Assembly: GCA_036897485.1 (NCBI GenBank)
Contig: JAYMTF010001638.1
Coordinates: 1-22,145, forward strand
DNA: 22,145 nt
DNA from: Pelargonium nanum
Lineage: Eukaryota; Streptophyta; Magnoliopsida; Geraniales; Geraniaceae
Direction of reading: 5' to 3'
Of the stretch, positions 14,201 through 22,115 are shown piece after piece. The notes beneath the pieces were generated by a model, which saw only the letters and a program-made list of their open reading frames with translations, had not been told where the DNA came from and did not search any database. A program made the position numbers and the translations under genes. Positions within the stretch are counted from its first letter, which is position 1, and every line of letters begins with the position of its first letter.

Positions 14201-16994
14201 AAGAATGTAGAAACATTTTACTTCCATGAATGGAATTCAACATAACAAATAAATCCATGGCTGGAAATCCACATGAAAAATGAGATTAGCAGAAAAATTC
14301 AGCCAGACAATAACAGATCAGATGTAAACAGAATTACCTTTAAGATTGGCATTGCTCCAGTATAATATTTGACTGCATCAGCATATGCTTCATTCTTGAT
14401 GCATTTTCCAAGTCTAGTGGGTAGATCATATATGAACTGCACTTTTACACAGAAGATGAAATATGTGTAATTCACGAAGTGACCAAAAATCAACCATTCA
14501 CAATTAATTTATTGAATAACAACCATATTTGAGCAAAATTGAATTGTAATATAATATCTATTATAACTGGAAAATAAAAATGTAAAATCCATTTCAAGTT
14601 TTACATGCCCTTATTTTAACCAACATAGCTAACCATTTATTGTTCATATGATAAAGTATTAAACTTGAAGTCCGGAGCGAAATGATTTAAACAGCAGTAG
14701 TTAAAGGTAACTGACTAACTGGTGACCTGGCAGTTTAAATTCATGCTTGTTGTGTGTAAAACTGCACAGCCTTAGGACACATGATGGAGGCATTTCTTTC
14801 TCTACTTAAGTGATATACACACTGCAGATATAGTAACAAACACAGATTATTATATACCTGAACTTTACGCAGAAGGTTCCTTGTGCGATGCAGTTTCTCT
14901 ACATGTTCTCTCTTTTCAAAAAGAGAATTATTGACCCCGTCACTTCTGGACTGAACGGACATTATCTGCAAGGATGGATGAAAGTGAACATGACTCTTAA
15001 AAAGACTCCTATAACTATATCTATATGTTTTCCCCAGCCGTAAAAACCACTAATACAATAAAGTTGTAATGAAATTGTGCATAAACACCTTCGCAAGGAG
15101 TTGCTCCATATTTGCTTCCATGCCCATAATATTACTTTTCATCCTGTTAAAAGAAAACATATATCGAAATTGATCCTCTTAGAGTTCGTAACATAATGAT
15201 CACAAAATGCATGCCAGAATCATCACTTCAGAACTCACAAGATACAACAATTGGATAAAAATTACTATTGCTGACTGCCAAGAGATCCAAGCCCAAAAAC
15301 AGAGCAAAAATAAATCTAGTAGAGAAGTGACCAAAAACAGTTATTGTTCTTTCCTCTTCCTAAATTTACCAGAGAACAAAATGATTGCACATGCCCCCAT
15401 GGTGAGTCAGCGGGTTCACAATACAATCTTCCTCCTGAGAGGTCTTAGTTTAGTCAACAAATAAACGACCGGATACCTGCCCAGGTGTTGGGGTTCAATG
15501 TTAAAAATAATAGACATGTCATGAGATGCTAAAGCTTATACGCGTGTAAGGTAATGTGAGAGGTTATACGCAGGAGTGGGATGTAACGACTCAATCACGA
15601 CGTTGTTGTATGCATCTGAAAACCATTCATTACAAGCCAAATAACTTTTTTTGGGTTTGCGTTGTTGATGACTGTTTGTCAACCACTGTTAACTGAAAAA
15701 TAATTACCTTTTAATCGTATCTGTGGCACTGATAAACTTGTTGTAATTTTCATAGACTAACATTTGCAAGTCAGTGTCAAGGTTCTTAATCTCCGCTGCC
15801 ATCTCAACATGTCTCTGCAGCAGACCTTCTAAATTTGACTTCTGGACCTGCACATTACAGGACATGTGTAAATGTTCAGATGTTCCGATCCAGGTTCCAA
15901 GCCAAAAGTAGTGAGCAAATTGCAACATAATTTTAAGTGAACCCAAAATTTCAGAATATGAAATAAAAGGAACAATGATGGGACAAGGCTCTGACTTTGA
16001 CATGCCACATTTTAAGGGTCATATCAATTAAGATTGATTTGGTTTGTTTCCAATAGCAATAATAAGAAGAAAGGGAGAGACAAAGATAATAATTTCACTA
16101 GTTGACGATGAAAATAGGCAGAGGTAAGTTTTCACTGAGATTACTTTGGCATGAATGTTCTAAGCTTCTTTTCTTTCCAAGTTCGTAAACCCAATTTGCT
16201 TATGGAGAGAAACTAGTTTTCTGAGAAAAACACCACTGAATATACTCAAAAGGGCAATGGCTAGCTTATTTATGAACTGCTTAAAGCAAGCTTACTGCAC
16301 AAAGATGAATCATTTCTAGTCAATATGAGTAAAGTCTGAAAGGAATTTTATGTGCAGGTTCAAGATTTTATGGTTCAGAGCTGCAAATTTTAACAGATTT
16401 GGCAGAAAACTTAACAATTTATCCTACAATGTCCAACTCAGTTCTAAACCTTACAACAAAATCCATAAATGTACCTCCTAATTTGCTTAGGGAGAGGAAC
16501 TAGTTTTCTGAACACTGCTGCATATAGGATTGGGCTCAACAAGGCAGTGGCTAGTTAATTTATGAACAGCTAAAACAAATCTTTATCCACAGAGATGATT
16601 CATTTTTAGCCAATATAAGTAAAATCTAAAAGGAATTGTATGCGCAGGTTCAAAACTGCAAAATGTAACATTTTTTGCAGAAATTTTAACAGTTCACCTA
16701 CAATCTCCAACTCAGTTCCAAATCTTACAACAAAATCCATGAATGCATCTTCAATAACATACAGATTCTCTTTTCAAGCCAAATTATACACATATAAATT
16801 GGGGCATTGGAGAAGAGTCGTACCAGGAGGCTCATGTACTGATCGGGATCGAATGAGCTGGAATCGATGGTGTCCAGAGTTGCGTATTTGGAAGAAGTGT
16901 TCGATGACATTGAAGGATCTGGCGAGTAGAAGCTTGATAGCAGATCTCTCATTCTCTTCGCCTTCTCGTCCATCGGAACATCGTCTACCGCCAT
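8265..16994 (-). CDS. VPS51: VPS51, GARP/EARP vesicle-tethering subunit (20 exons)
   Basis: VPS51 (UNHINGED, At4g02030 in Arabidopsis) is a subunit of the GARP and EARP complexes, which tether endosome-derived vesicles at the trans-Golgi network and recycling endosomes. Minus-strand exons: 16994-16824, 15847-15708, 15143-15089, 14965-14858, 14436-14338, 14190-14113, 13513-13436, 13122-12973, 12770-12670, 12546-12479, 12021-11948, 11773-11707, 11368-11256, 11076-10825, 10739-10623, 10002-9931, 9852-9802, 9391-9161, 9059-8883 and 8384-8265 (stop TGA). They join in frame to 773 aa, close to the roughly 780 aa recalled for Arabidopsis. Residues 58-160 (LLQRHVEMAAEIKNLDTDL, then FISATDTIKRMK) form the helical Vps51 N-terminal region. 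A basic, serine-rich patch lies at about 616-645. No signal peptide or membrane segment is seen. All introns are GT-AG except intron 14, which starts with GC. Upstream AUG choice is clear: the M at 16994 begins MAVDDVPMDEKAKRM. Confidence 0.95.
8544..8784. mobile_element. Stowaway-type MITE in VPS51 intron 19
   Basis: The 241-bp element begins CTCTCCCCGTCCTAAAATGA and its other end, read in reverse complement, begins CTCCCACAGTCCCAAAATGA, both continuing GTGTC. Each end is flanked by TA (8542-8543 and 8785-8786). A TIR starting CTCCC...GTCC with a TA target-site duplication is diagnostic of Tc1/mariner-derived Stowaway MITEs. There is no coding capacity. It lies in the last intron, antisense-neutral to the flanking exons, whose splice sites are intact. 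Confidence 0.85.
9453..9687. mobile_element. Second MITE-like inverted-repeat element, VPS51 intron 17
   Basis: The left end carries GTTTGGATTCTTGGATT and the right end, in reverse complement, GTTTGGATTCATGGATT. The ends are flanked by TTTAT at 9448-9452 and 9688-9692, a candidate 5-bp target-site duplication. The interior has a repeated GACTCAAATCCAATA/GAGTCAAATCCAATA word. At about 235 bp with no ORF it fits a non-autonomous DNA transposon. The superfamily is unclear, because 5 bp is not the usual duplication for hAT (8 bp) or PIF/Harbinger (3 bp). Confidence 0.65.
10740..10824 (-). other. GC-AG intron 14 of VPS51
   Basis: Exon 14 ends ...ATCACTGAG and is followed by GCAAGG. The intron ends TTTCACAG before GAAATTGCT. 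Splicing at GC gives RITE joined to EIAASF in phase 0, as expected. AG|GCAAG is the standard context of GC donors, which make up around one per cent of plant introns. The next downstream GT would add about eight residues and break the family pattern. Confidence 0.8.
16193..16752. repeat. Tandem duplication (about 280 bp) in VPS51 intron 1
   Basis: Copy 1 (16193-16479) and copy 2 (16480-16752) share many blocks in the same order, including AATTTGCTTA, AACTAGTTTTCTGA, GCAGTGGCTAG/GCAATGGCTAG, ATTTATGAAC, AAAAGGAATT, GCAGGTTCAA, CCAACTCAGTTC and TTACAACAAAATCCAT. Substitutions and small indels show that the duplication is not recent. Copy 2 ends about 70 bp before the exon 1 donor. Confidence 0.85.
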
Positions 16995-17309
16995 TTTTCT
17001 CACCTCCCAGCCTCAATTCCCTACAACAATCTCTGCAGAATTTGAATTCGAATCAGATTGTAGATGCTGGATCGAAGAATTGCGAGCGTGAGAACAGTAA
17101 ATTTACAGATTCGGAAGCAACACGAGCATGGATTAGCTTGGAGCACCTTGAAGAAGACGGGTTGGTTTAGTTGCTAATCAGTACGGGTCTTCGGTCCTGA
17201 GGCCGGCCCGAAATCCTGGACCCGACAGGGTCCAATTCTGTGACAATTATTTCGGTTCGACCACATTTTCCAAATAAAGAAAAAACTTTCTAAACAAGTT
17301 AAATTCGGA

Positions 17310-17770
17310 ATTTAAAATTAAATACATTCATGTCCAATCTAATCATTTAGATCTATCAGAATGCAGAACTGTCTTAGCAACTCCCGAGCTCCGGTTTGAT
17401 CGAGCATTCGTTTGTTCTCTCTGCTTTTTCTTGTACTTAACGTGCAAACGAGTAAACTTTAAATTAAAATACATTTATGTATAATCTAGTCATCTTCATA
17501 TCGTTTTTGTCGCTACGAAATTGTAGGATAATTCGATGTAGCACACCAACTCCCCTAACTCCGATCTCATCGAGCCTACATCTGCGCTATTTGCTTAATA
17601 TTTTACTTGACATGTAAAACAAGTCAAATTTAAATTTAACATCATCGTTTTCGAATATAGTTATCTTGATCTAGTTTGCGTTGCAATGTAATGTAGAATT
17701 GTTTAATGTAGCACCCCCAACTACTTATCTCTAGTCCGATCAAGTCTTTGTCTGCTCCCGTTGTTTATTG
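17310..17770. repeat. Three diverged direct repeats of about 150-170 bp
   Basis: The words AAATTAAATACATTCATGT, AAATTAAAATACATTTATGT and AAATTTAACATCATCG (about 17314, 17461 and 17630) each precede AATCTAATCAT/AATCTAGTCAT/ATATAGTTATC. Each is then followed by an ACTCCC...TCCGAT/GATCGAG...TTTGTCTGC-like block (GCAACTCCCGAG, CCAACTCCCCTA, CCCCAACTACTT). The order is kept in all three. They look like an old tandem array or repeated fragments of one transposon. Confidence 0.55.
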
Positions 17771-17950
17771 GACCTGATCTTCAAAACATGAAGAACATTT
17801 TTGGGAAACTCCTATGTATAACTAAAAGCATCATTAATGTTTGAAACTCAAAAAAGTACAATTAGTAAGGTGTGGTAGTGGGCATTTATATGAGTTGCTT
17901 TACCTATATATTAAGAATTTATTTATGAGTGTTTTCATAATTCATGACCG

Positions 17951-18086
17951 GTGTGGTATGTCGTGTGAGTTTACACATGTAACGTTGACTTTTATATTGT
18001 TTATGTCATTCGAGTGTGGTACGTTGTGTGTGCTTACACATGTAACGTGGACTGACTATATGTTTATGTTGTTTACGTCATTCGAG
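17951..18086. repeat. Two-copy tandem repeat upstream of the bZIP gene
   Basis: Copy 1 (17951-18013) and copy 2 (18014-18086) both run GTGTGGTAYGTYGTGTG, TTACACATGTAACGT, GTTTAYGTCATTCGAG. Each carries ACATGTAACGT, with an ACGT core of the kind bZIP and other factors bind. The second copy has about ten extra bases. Confidence 0.8.
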
Positions 18087-18701
18087 AATATGACTGATTT
18101 GGTTTCAACTCTTTTGTCTACAATGTAACAGGGTAAGCCGATAGGCTCTCACAATTCAAACTTATAGCAAAATATATTTTCTTGATCTTTAATCCCAAAA
18201 TTCTATATATTTTGATTACGTATTGACTTTGTTTCTAACCAATGAACAACCTCAAATACTTATGGTATAATTCCAAACCATTTCCCTTAAATAAAAGGTT
18301 ATGACGCTTTAAAAATCTTATTTAACATATTGTGCGCGACATAAATTTCTGTATAAATTATTTTAAAAGTGCCTATCGCGAAAGTACGAGCTTGCTCAGA
18401 ATTCCCATGGTTTAAAACCAAAAGAAAATATCTCCCATAAATTTTTGCTAATGAGAATTCGAATTCAAAAAGTTACCTTAAATAATTGTATTAAGAATTA
18501 GAAAAGAAGAATATTCCATAGAATATTTATCCTAAATTACAAAATTGACCAAGTAAAGCTCAATTAAATCATTATATAATCTCCTTATCCGTGCCTTTAA
18601 CGCATCAGATACAGCGCGTACAGACAGCTGCGAAGCAGTGACACCACCACCACTTTCCAATTAAATTAATTCAAAATTAAAAATAAAATAATCCCCACCA
18701 G

Positions 18702-18744
18702 CCAATCAGCGATCAGCTTCACACGCCACTTCCTCAATAAATAG
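18702..18744 (+). promoter_or_regulatory. Core promoter of the bZIP gene (CCAAT and TATA)
   Basis: CCAAT at 18702-18706 is followed 30 bp later by the TATA-like AATAAATAG at 18736-18744. Transcription would start near 18770, giving a leader of about 490 nt, unusually long but normal for S1 bZIP genes with regulatory uORFs. CT-rich sequence starting about 18795 resembles the pyrimidine patches of plant core promoters. Confidence 0.55.
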
Positions 18745-18823
18745 GACCCTCCTCGTCCTTTCAAAACCTTCTTTCGCATTCTTACAGAGCCGCCTCTTTT
18801 GTCTCAGCTAAGTTGTTTTTCAA

Positions 18824-18853
18824 TTTTCTCGCGTTTTCTCGCATTTTCTCGCT
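18824..18853 (+). repeat. Three TTTTCTCGC repeats in the bZIP leader
   Basis: TTTTCTCGC recurs with a 10-bp period at 18824, 18834 and 18844, within a longer CT-rich leader. It is probably a polymorphic pyrimidine tract in the 5' UTR. Confidence 0.8.
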
Positions 18854-18860
18854 TTCTTTC

Positions 18861-19007
18861 TCGTCGTTTCTGGTTCAGATCTAGGGTTTCACTTCCCCAA
18901 TTTTCCCCAATTCCAGCTCTCTCGATCTGATTTCGTCGCTTTTGATTCAGATCTAGGGTTTCGTTTCCCCAGTTTCCCCCAAATTCAGCTTTCTCTCGAT
19001 TTGATTT
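18861..19007 (+). repeat. Two-copy leader repeat with TAGGGTTT boxes
   Basis: Copy 1 (18861-18932) and copy 2 (18933-19007) both read TCGTCG, then TTCAGATCTAGGGTTTC, TTCCCCA, TTCAGCT/TTCCAGCT, CTCTCGAT, TGATTT. Each holds TAGGGTTT, the reverse of the telo-box AAACCCTA found near the 5' ends of many plant growth and translation genes. The repeat ends just before the uORF region. Confidence 0.85.
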
Positions 19008-19053
19008 GATTACTGAGTGCTTTTGGTGCCTTGTTGGTAGGCAATCCGATCGG

Positions 19054-19074
19054 ATGGGTGAAACTTTTATATGA
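19054..19074 (+). promoter_or_regulatory. uORF1, 6 codons, overlaps start of SC-uORF
   Basis: ATGGGTGAAACTTTTATATGA encodes six residues. Its stop codon overlaps the ATG of the next uORF in an ATGA arrangement at 19071-19074. It is the first AUG of the predicted leader, with C at -3 (weak context), so most ribosomes would scan past it. Confidence 0.75.
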
Positions 19075-19151
19075 TATTTGCCATGCGCCGATTTCACGTT
19101 GTGCACTCATTTTCCGTTGTTTTTCTGTACTGGTTCTACGATTTCTCATGA
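19071..19151 (+). CDS. Sucrose-control (SC) conserved peptide uORF of S1 bZIP
   Basis: This uORF encodes 26 residues ending SFSVVFLYWFYDFS and a TGA stop. The core SFSVVFLYWFY is the conserved SC-peptide of group S1 bZIP genes in angiosperms (CPuORF1 type). In Arabidopsis bZIP11 that nascent peptide stalls ribosomes when sucrose is high and lowers translation of the main ORF. A second in-frame ATG at 19083 has G at -3 and gives a 22-residue form, whereas the first has T at -3; this resembles the two alternative starts of uORF2 in bZIP11. The stop lies 111 nt before the main ATG. An Asp precedes the final FS, where I recall an aliphatic residue in Arabidopsis bZIP11. Confidence 0.92.
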   Translation: MIFAMRRFHVVHSFSVVFLYWFYDFS

Positions 19152-19156
19152 ACTAA
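19148..19156 (+). promoter_or_regulatory. Two-codon uORF3 overlapping SC-uORF stop
   Basis: ATGAACTAA starts at the last base of the SC-uORF's final codon and overlaps its stop. Minimal uORFs overlapping the SC-uORF are also known in the Arabidopsis homologue. Its effect, if any, would be on reinitiation. Confidence 0.6.
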
Positions 19157-19262
19157 ATCAAAGCTCTTTCAGATTTGATTTTCTGTTCTTAGATCAAGTT
19201 AAATTCGTTTTTTTTATTATTTATTTTACCGATTGATTTTGAAAATTCCGTGTCAATTCAAA

Positions 19263-19793
19263 ATGGTTCCGAATCCAATTCAACGGTCTGATGCTGGATC
19301 TCTTCCTGTCGCCGATAAGATGATGAAGAGGAAGCTTTCGAACCGCGAATCTGCCAGGAAATCGAGGATGAAGAAGCAAGAGAAATTGCAGGCCTTGACC
19401 AGCGAAATTAGTCAGTTGCAGAAGGAGAACGAGCAACATGCGGTGTTCGTTGATGCGGCTGAGAAGAAGGTGATGGAGATGGAAGCTAGGAACAAGGTTC
19501 TGATGGCTCAAAAAGTGGAATTGGAGAGGAGGCTTGATTCATTGAACTCAATTCTAGCTTCAAAGAAGCAGCGTCAGCAACAGCCTGCCACTGTGTATTC
19601 CATGGGCGTTCCTGAAATTGCACATGATTCGAAGCTGCTTGATGTGATGGACATTCCTGAGATCACCGATGGATTTGAGCTGGTTTTGGGGGAGGGTTTT
19701 GGGTATTCCGTGGACTCCCCTGAAATTCCAGACCATATGATGAACCCGTGGCAGCTTCCATCAATTGATTTTCCTGACATGTTCCAGTGCTGA
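19263..19793 (+). CDS. Group S1 bZIP transcription factor, bZIP53-like
   Basis: The intronless ORF encodes 176 aa, a nuclear DNA-binding protein that should dimerise and bind ACGT-type elements. The basic region has the bZIP signature N27-x7-R35 (NRESARKSR). The zipper has heptad positions L45, L52, H59, A66, M73, L80, L87 and L94, the long zipper typical of group S. The C-terminal end holds three PEI motifs (117-119, 132-134, 153-155) and NPWQLP...DMFQC, like the NPW...DMF ending recalled for bZIP53. The start was set at 19263, where the context AXXATGG is strong; an in-frame TTG lies earlier but is not a plausible start. The SC-uORF confirms S1 membership. In family terms, S1 factors pair with group C bZIPs and adjust amino-acid and sugar metabolism. 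Exact orthology among S1 members is less sure than the group. Confidence 0.95.
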   Translation: MVPNPIQRSDAGSLPVADKMMKRKLSNRESARKSRMKKQEKLQALTSEISQLQKENEQHAVFVDAAEKKVMEMEARNKVLMAQKVELERRLDSLNSILASKKQRQQQPATVYSMGVPEIAHDSKLLDVMDIPEITDGFELVLGEGFGYSVDSPEIPDHMMNPWQLPSIDFPDMFQC

Positions 19794-19964
19794 TCAGGCC
19801 ATCTCTTTGCTGCAAACAAGTTTCATTAGTATGTTTATGCTATAGTTAATGTCCTTATGGTTTCCTGGTTAGCTTCTGTGTATGGTGTTCTTAAGTTTCT
19901 TGCTAGAGTCATTCTGGTTTGTTCCAGTTTGGATTGTGCCTTGTTCAAATGACTTGTTTTCAGT

Positions 19965-19970
19965 AATAAA
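19965..19970 (+). promoter_or_regulatory. Candidate bZIP poly(A) signal
   Basis: AATAAA lies about 170 nt downstream of the stop codon, in the first 3' repeat unit. Unit 2 carries the same signal at 20319-20324, so alternative or read-through polyadenylation is possible. Confidence 0.5.
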
Positions 19971-20613
19971 GTTGGTCTTTTTAATTGTTGGTTGTGATTA
20001 AATTTGATGCCTTTGGTTGTTGAATGTTGAATTTGGATTGTTAAGAGTGTCTCTATGGTCTCTGCACATACCATATTGACATTGGTGCTCCTCCGTTTCT
20101 TGTTTGTGTCATTCTGGTTTGTCCATTTGAGATATGCTTCTTCAAATGACTTGTTTCTACCATTAAAGATTGATGGTGAATATTAACCATTGAAACTCAA
20201 AACTAAAACTCAAGTTTCCTGGTTAGGTCCTGTGTATGGTGTTCTTAAGCTTTTTGTTAGGCTCATTCTGGTTTGTTCCAGCTTGGATTGTGCCTTGTTC
20301 AAATGACTTGTTTTCAGTAATAAAGTTGGTCTTTTTAGTTGTTGATTGTGGTTAAATTTGATGCCTTTAGTTGTTGGATGTTGAATTTGGATTGTTAAGA
20401 GTGTCTACACAGTCTGCACATACCATTTGACATTGGTGTTCCTCAGTTTCTTGTTTGTGCCATTCTGGTTTGTCCATTTGGGCTATGCTTCTTCAAATGA
20501 CTTGTGTCTACCATTAAAGATTCATTTTTGTGATCAAATTTGATGTCTTTTGTTGTTGGATGGTGAATATTAACCATTGGAACTCAAAACTCAATGCTTC
20601 ATTGCTAGCACTA

Positions 20614-20670
20614 GATTCAAAGCTGCTTGATGTAATGGACATTCCTGAAATTACCGGGTTTTGGGTGTAT
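20614..20670 (+). pseudogene. Relic of bZIP coding sequence in the 3' repeats
   Basis: Positions 20614-20655 match the 42 nt encoding DSKLLDVMDIPEIT of the bZIP (residues 122-135; 19626-19667). There are four differences (TCG/TCA, GTG/GTA, GAG/GAA, ATC/ATT), all at third positions and all synonymous. The copy then jumps to GGGTTTTGGGT, equivalent to 19694 onward, and then directly into the 3'-UTR unit TATGGTTTCCTGGTTAG. It is therefore a remnant of a second copy of the gene end, with two internal deletions. No bZIP domain is present beside it. Confidence 0.85.
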
Positions 20671-21010
20671 GGTTTCCTGGTTAGGTCCTGTGTATGGTGT
20701 TCTTAAGCTTCTTGTTAGGGTCATTCTGGTTTGTTCCAGCTTGGATTGTGCCTTGTTCAAATGGCCTGTTGTTTGTGATTAAATTTGATGCCTTTTTGTT
20801 GTTGGATGCTGAAACTTGACATTGGTATTTCTCAGTTCATTGTTGGTGCCATTCTGGTTTGTCCATTTTGGGATGAGCTTGTTCAAATGGCATGTTTCTA
20901 GTTTCTACAATCAAAAGTTGGTCTTTTTATTCTTGTTTGCCATCAAATTTGATGTCCTTTGTGTTGGATGATGATTTTTGTTGTTGAAAAGTCAAAACTC
21001 GAAACTGGGT

Positions 21011-22080
21011 AGCTCCTATCTCAGCTAACCTTCATGTATATCTATCTGCACCTCACAAATCTGTATGGGCTGCACGTTTGTGTTCATGTTTCACACGTTT
21101 TTGCAACATCTGGTAGTCACATGTTTTCTTGCAGTGGTTGTCTGGAAGAGAACCGCATGTTTGTCCGACCCAAAATTTTATAAGTTAAACCTGATCCGAA
21201 AGTTGATCAAATCAGGCAAAAGTCGGGTCAGTGTAGGTGCCCGCGAGTTCGAGCCAAAATTGCCAGCTCTAGCCACAGCAAAACATAGGTAGACACGGAT
21301 CTTGACTTTGCTACAACATTTGTTGAATAAAGCATTAACATTGGAAAGATCATAGACGGCTCTAACATGATAAGGACGAGGTTATTGATGCACCTTCCTT
21401 CTGGACTTCCTTTGATCAATTGATTTGGATTTGAAATCCACAGATTTTGTTGACTTTACCTTTTCAACTTGCAAGGATATAAGTGCAGTCTTTTAATGTG
21501 GATGAGGTTTCAAGAAATTCTTCTTTTTCCAAAGACTTTGGAGACCTTCAAATCAACACTGCCCATCTATATAATAAACAAATTTCAAGGTTATGTTGAG
21601 AAAGGCTGACAATTTGAATCATTCAAAAAAAGGTAGATTTGAGTTTATTTTAATCGAGTATGTGTTGATTAACTCGATATTTTCTTGCACATCATCCAAA
21701 CTACATACAAATTCAAATTCTGTATTGGTAAGAGTTTGTTCCACCTGATCTCTAGTTCGAGACTCATGGAATGTAGCTGCGCTTGGTAGGGAGACTTTGT
21801 CCCCCTTATGGGTGTACGTTCCCGACTCGAATGAAAATTAATTTGAGTGTGATATTGCTTAAAGGTGATGATCTCGTGCTGATCACAAACCCGCTTTAGA
21901 AAACTCATGATTGAAACTGAAAAGAAAATCTAATTACCCTTTTAGAATTACTATACATCCATTTTAGTCGTTTGCAAAGGTTATATCTTTTTACAATTGT
22001 TTTCAATTCAAACATATCAAATATAATTGAACTTTTGAAACATCTCCTTACAGCTCATTACAATTTTACGGTAGTATTAC
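21011..22080. other. Spacer downstream of the bZIP repeats
   Basis: AT-rich sequence with no recognised gene. Short ORFs, including a 75-codon one at 21065-21292, show no family features. It holds a possible SINE relic near 21722-21850 and a small inverted pair, ATCGAGT/ACTCGAT, at about 21653-21679. Confidence 0.5.
21722..21850 (+). mobile_element. Possible tRNA-derived SINE relic
   Basis: TTGGTAAGAGTTTG at about 21725-21738 resembles a Pol III A box, and TAGTTCGAGACT at 21753-21764 a B box, spaced as in tRNA-derived promoters. About 90 bp of SINE-body-like sequence follow, but no poly-A tail or target-site duplication was found. This is a pattern call only. Confidence 0.3.
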
Positions 22081-22115
22081 CGAGCTAGCTAGCCCTTATC
22101 CGGATCCGGACCCGC

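Larger units (their letters stand above)
16995..18700. other. Spacer between divergent VPS51 and bZIP genes
   Basis: VPS51 is transcribed leftward and the bZIP gene rightward from here. The first 150 bp contain the presumed VPS51 5' UTR. At 17209-17234 a small hairpin-capable pair GGACCC/GGGTCC lies in a locally GC-rich patch. Two sets of direct repeats (17310-17770 and 17951-18086) are listed separately. No protein family was recognised; the 176-codon plus-strand ORF at 16640-17170 is mostly antisense to VPS51 exon 1. Confidence 0.5.
19855..21010 (+). repeat. Three tandem copies of the bZIP 3' region
   Basis: Three units start TTTCCTGGTTAG (about 19861, 20213 and 20673). Each has two related halves, marked by ATTCTGGTTTGT at 19911/20111, 20265/20462 and 20723/20851. 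Shared blocks include GTGTATGGTGTTCTTAAG, TTGGATTGTGCCTTGTTCAAATG, TTTTCAGTAATAAAGTTGG (units 1 and 2), AAATTTGATG, and AACTCAAAACT near the unit ends. The third unit is shortened internally. Unit 1 is probably transcribed as the bZIP 3' UTR. Confidence 0.88.

Noticed and set aside
16640..17170. 176-codon plus-strand ORF
   Set aside because: Most of it is antisense to VPS51 exon 1 and its upstream region; it shows no domain, while the minus strand has clear family sequence.
18804..19106. 100-codon minus-strand ORF
   Set aside because: It is a shadow of the CT-rich, duplicated bZIP leader, which explains its repetitive charged residues.
19233..19262. Upstream TTG start adding ten residues to the bZIP
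   Set aside because: A TTG start is implausible in a plant nuclear gene, and the ATG at 19263 has strong context.
19221..19819. Two minus-strand ORFs over the bZIP
   Set aside because: They are antisense shadows of the bZIP coding sequence.
21200..21275. GAGTTCGAGCC near 21245 as a tRNA or SINE B box
   Set aside because: No cloverleaf and no A box at the right distance were found.
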